DNA of 5,197 bases from assembly GCA_029573365.1 (NCBI GenBank), contig JAKQGD010000581.1, positions 1 through 5,197 of the forward strand, given 5' to 3'. Below, one piece after another: positions 5,151 through 5,197 of this stretch. This DNA is from Bacteroidota bacterium (lineage in GTDB: Bacteria > Bacteroidota > Bacteroidia > Chitinophagales > Saprospiraceae). The notes beneath the pieces were generated by a model that was not told the DNA's origin, made no database searches, and worked only from the letters and a program-made list of their open reading frames with translations. The position numbers and the translations under genes were made by a program. Positions within the stretch are counted from its first letter, which is position 1. Every line of letters starts with the position of its first letter.

Positions 5151-5197
5151 CTATTCATATCCCGCTCCTCCGGAGCTCGAATGGCAATGATTAAATA
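5151..5197. repeat. Fourth, separated copy of the 52-nt unit, cut by the window end
   Basis: CTATTCATATC (5151-5161) followed by the unit start at 5162 repeats the junction seen between the tandem copies. The next 36 nt differ from the second unit at three positions. Its hairpin is GCTCC-TCC-GGAGC (5164-5176). It is 217 nt from the third unit, not a multiple of 52, so it is a separate insertion or the start of a second array that continues past the window. Confidence 0.8.

Noticed and set aside
4841..5197. Possible CRISPR array
   Set aside because: The tandem units are contiguous with no unique spacers, and the copies decay along their length. This is a satellite-like or REP-like repeat.

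Overview
This window looks like a chromosomal stretch from a member of the phylum Bacteroidota that carries a type IX secretion system (T9SS). The evidence is a C-terminal T9SS type A sorting domain on the large gene, Bacteroidota-type promoters (TAnnTTTG at -7), start codons without a Shine-Dalgarno sequence, and several families of short palindromic intergenic repeats. The sequence does not fix the genus.

Layout. Positions 1-443 are non-coding. They hold two tandem 74-nt units, each carrying a 30-nt palindrome (1-148), a degenerate third partial copy (154-180), a structured element resembling the Flavo-1 type of Bacteroidota intergenic RNA (about 203-294), and a promoter (373-404). Positions 444-4070 encode one 1208-residue secreted multidomain GH13 alpha-glucan-active enzyme. 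Its order is signal peptide, beta-sandwich repeat module, Ig-like linker domain, CBM48-like domain, catalytic barrel with an intact Asp/Glu/Asp triad, C-terminal amylase beta domain, two more copies of the repeat module, and the T9SS tail. Positions 4071-4354 are an intergenic gap with overlapping inverted repeats and a second promoter preceded by a 9-bp dyad. Positions 4355-4819 encode a small cytoplasmic DUF1801 (YdhG-like) protein. Positions 4820-5197 are non-coding and repeat-rich: a 52-nt unit in two near-perfect tandem copies, a third degenerate copy and a fourth separated copy cut by the window end, plus a 9-bp hairpin with a GAAA loop and a 47-nt AT-rich inverted repeat.

The two genes appear to be independent transcription units on the + strand. 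The amylase-like enzyme would be exported and anchored or released by the T9SS to act on starch or glycogen outside the cell. No SusC/SusD-like transporter genes are visible, so it is not part of a visible polysaccharide utilisation locus. The DUF1801 protein has no evident functional link to it. I see no convincing wholly new system. The least ordinary items are the flanking-module architecture of the enzyme and the dense, structurally conserved intergenic repeats.
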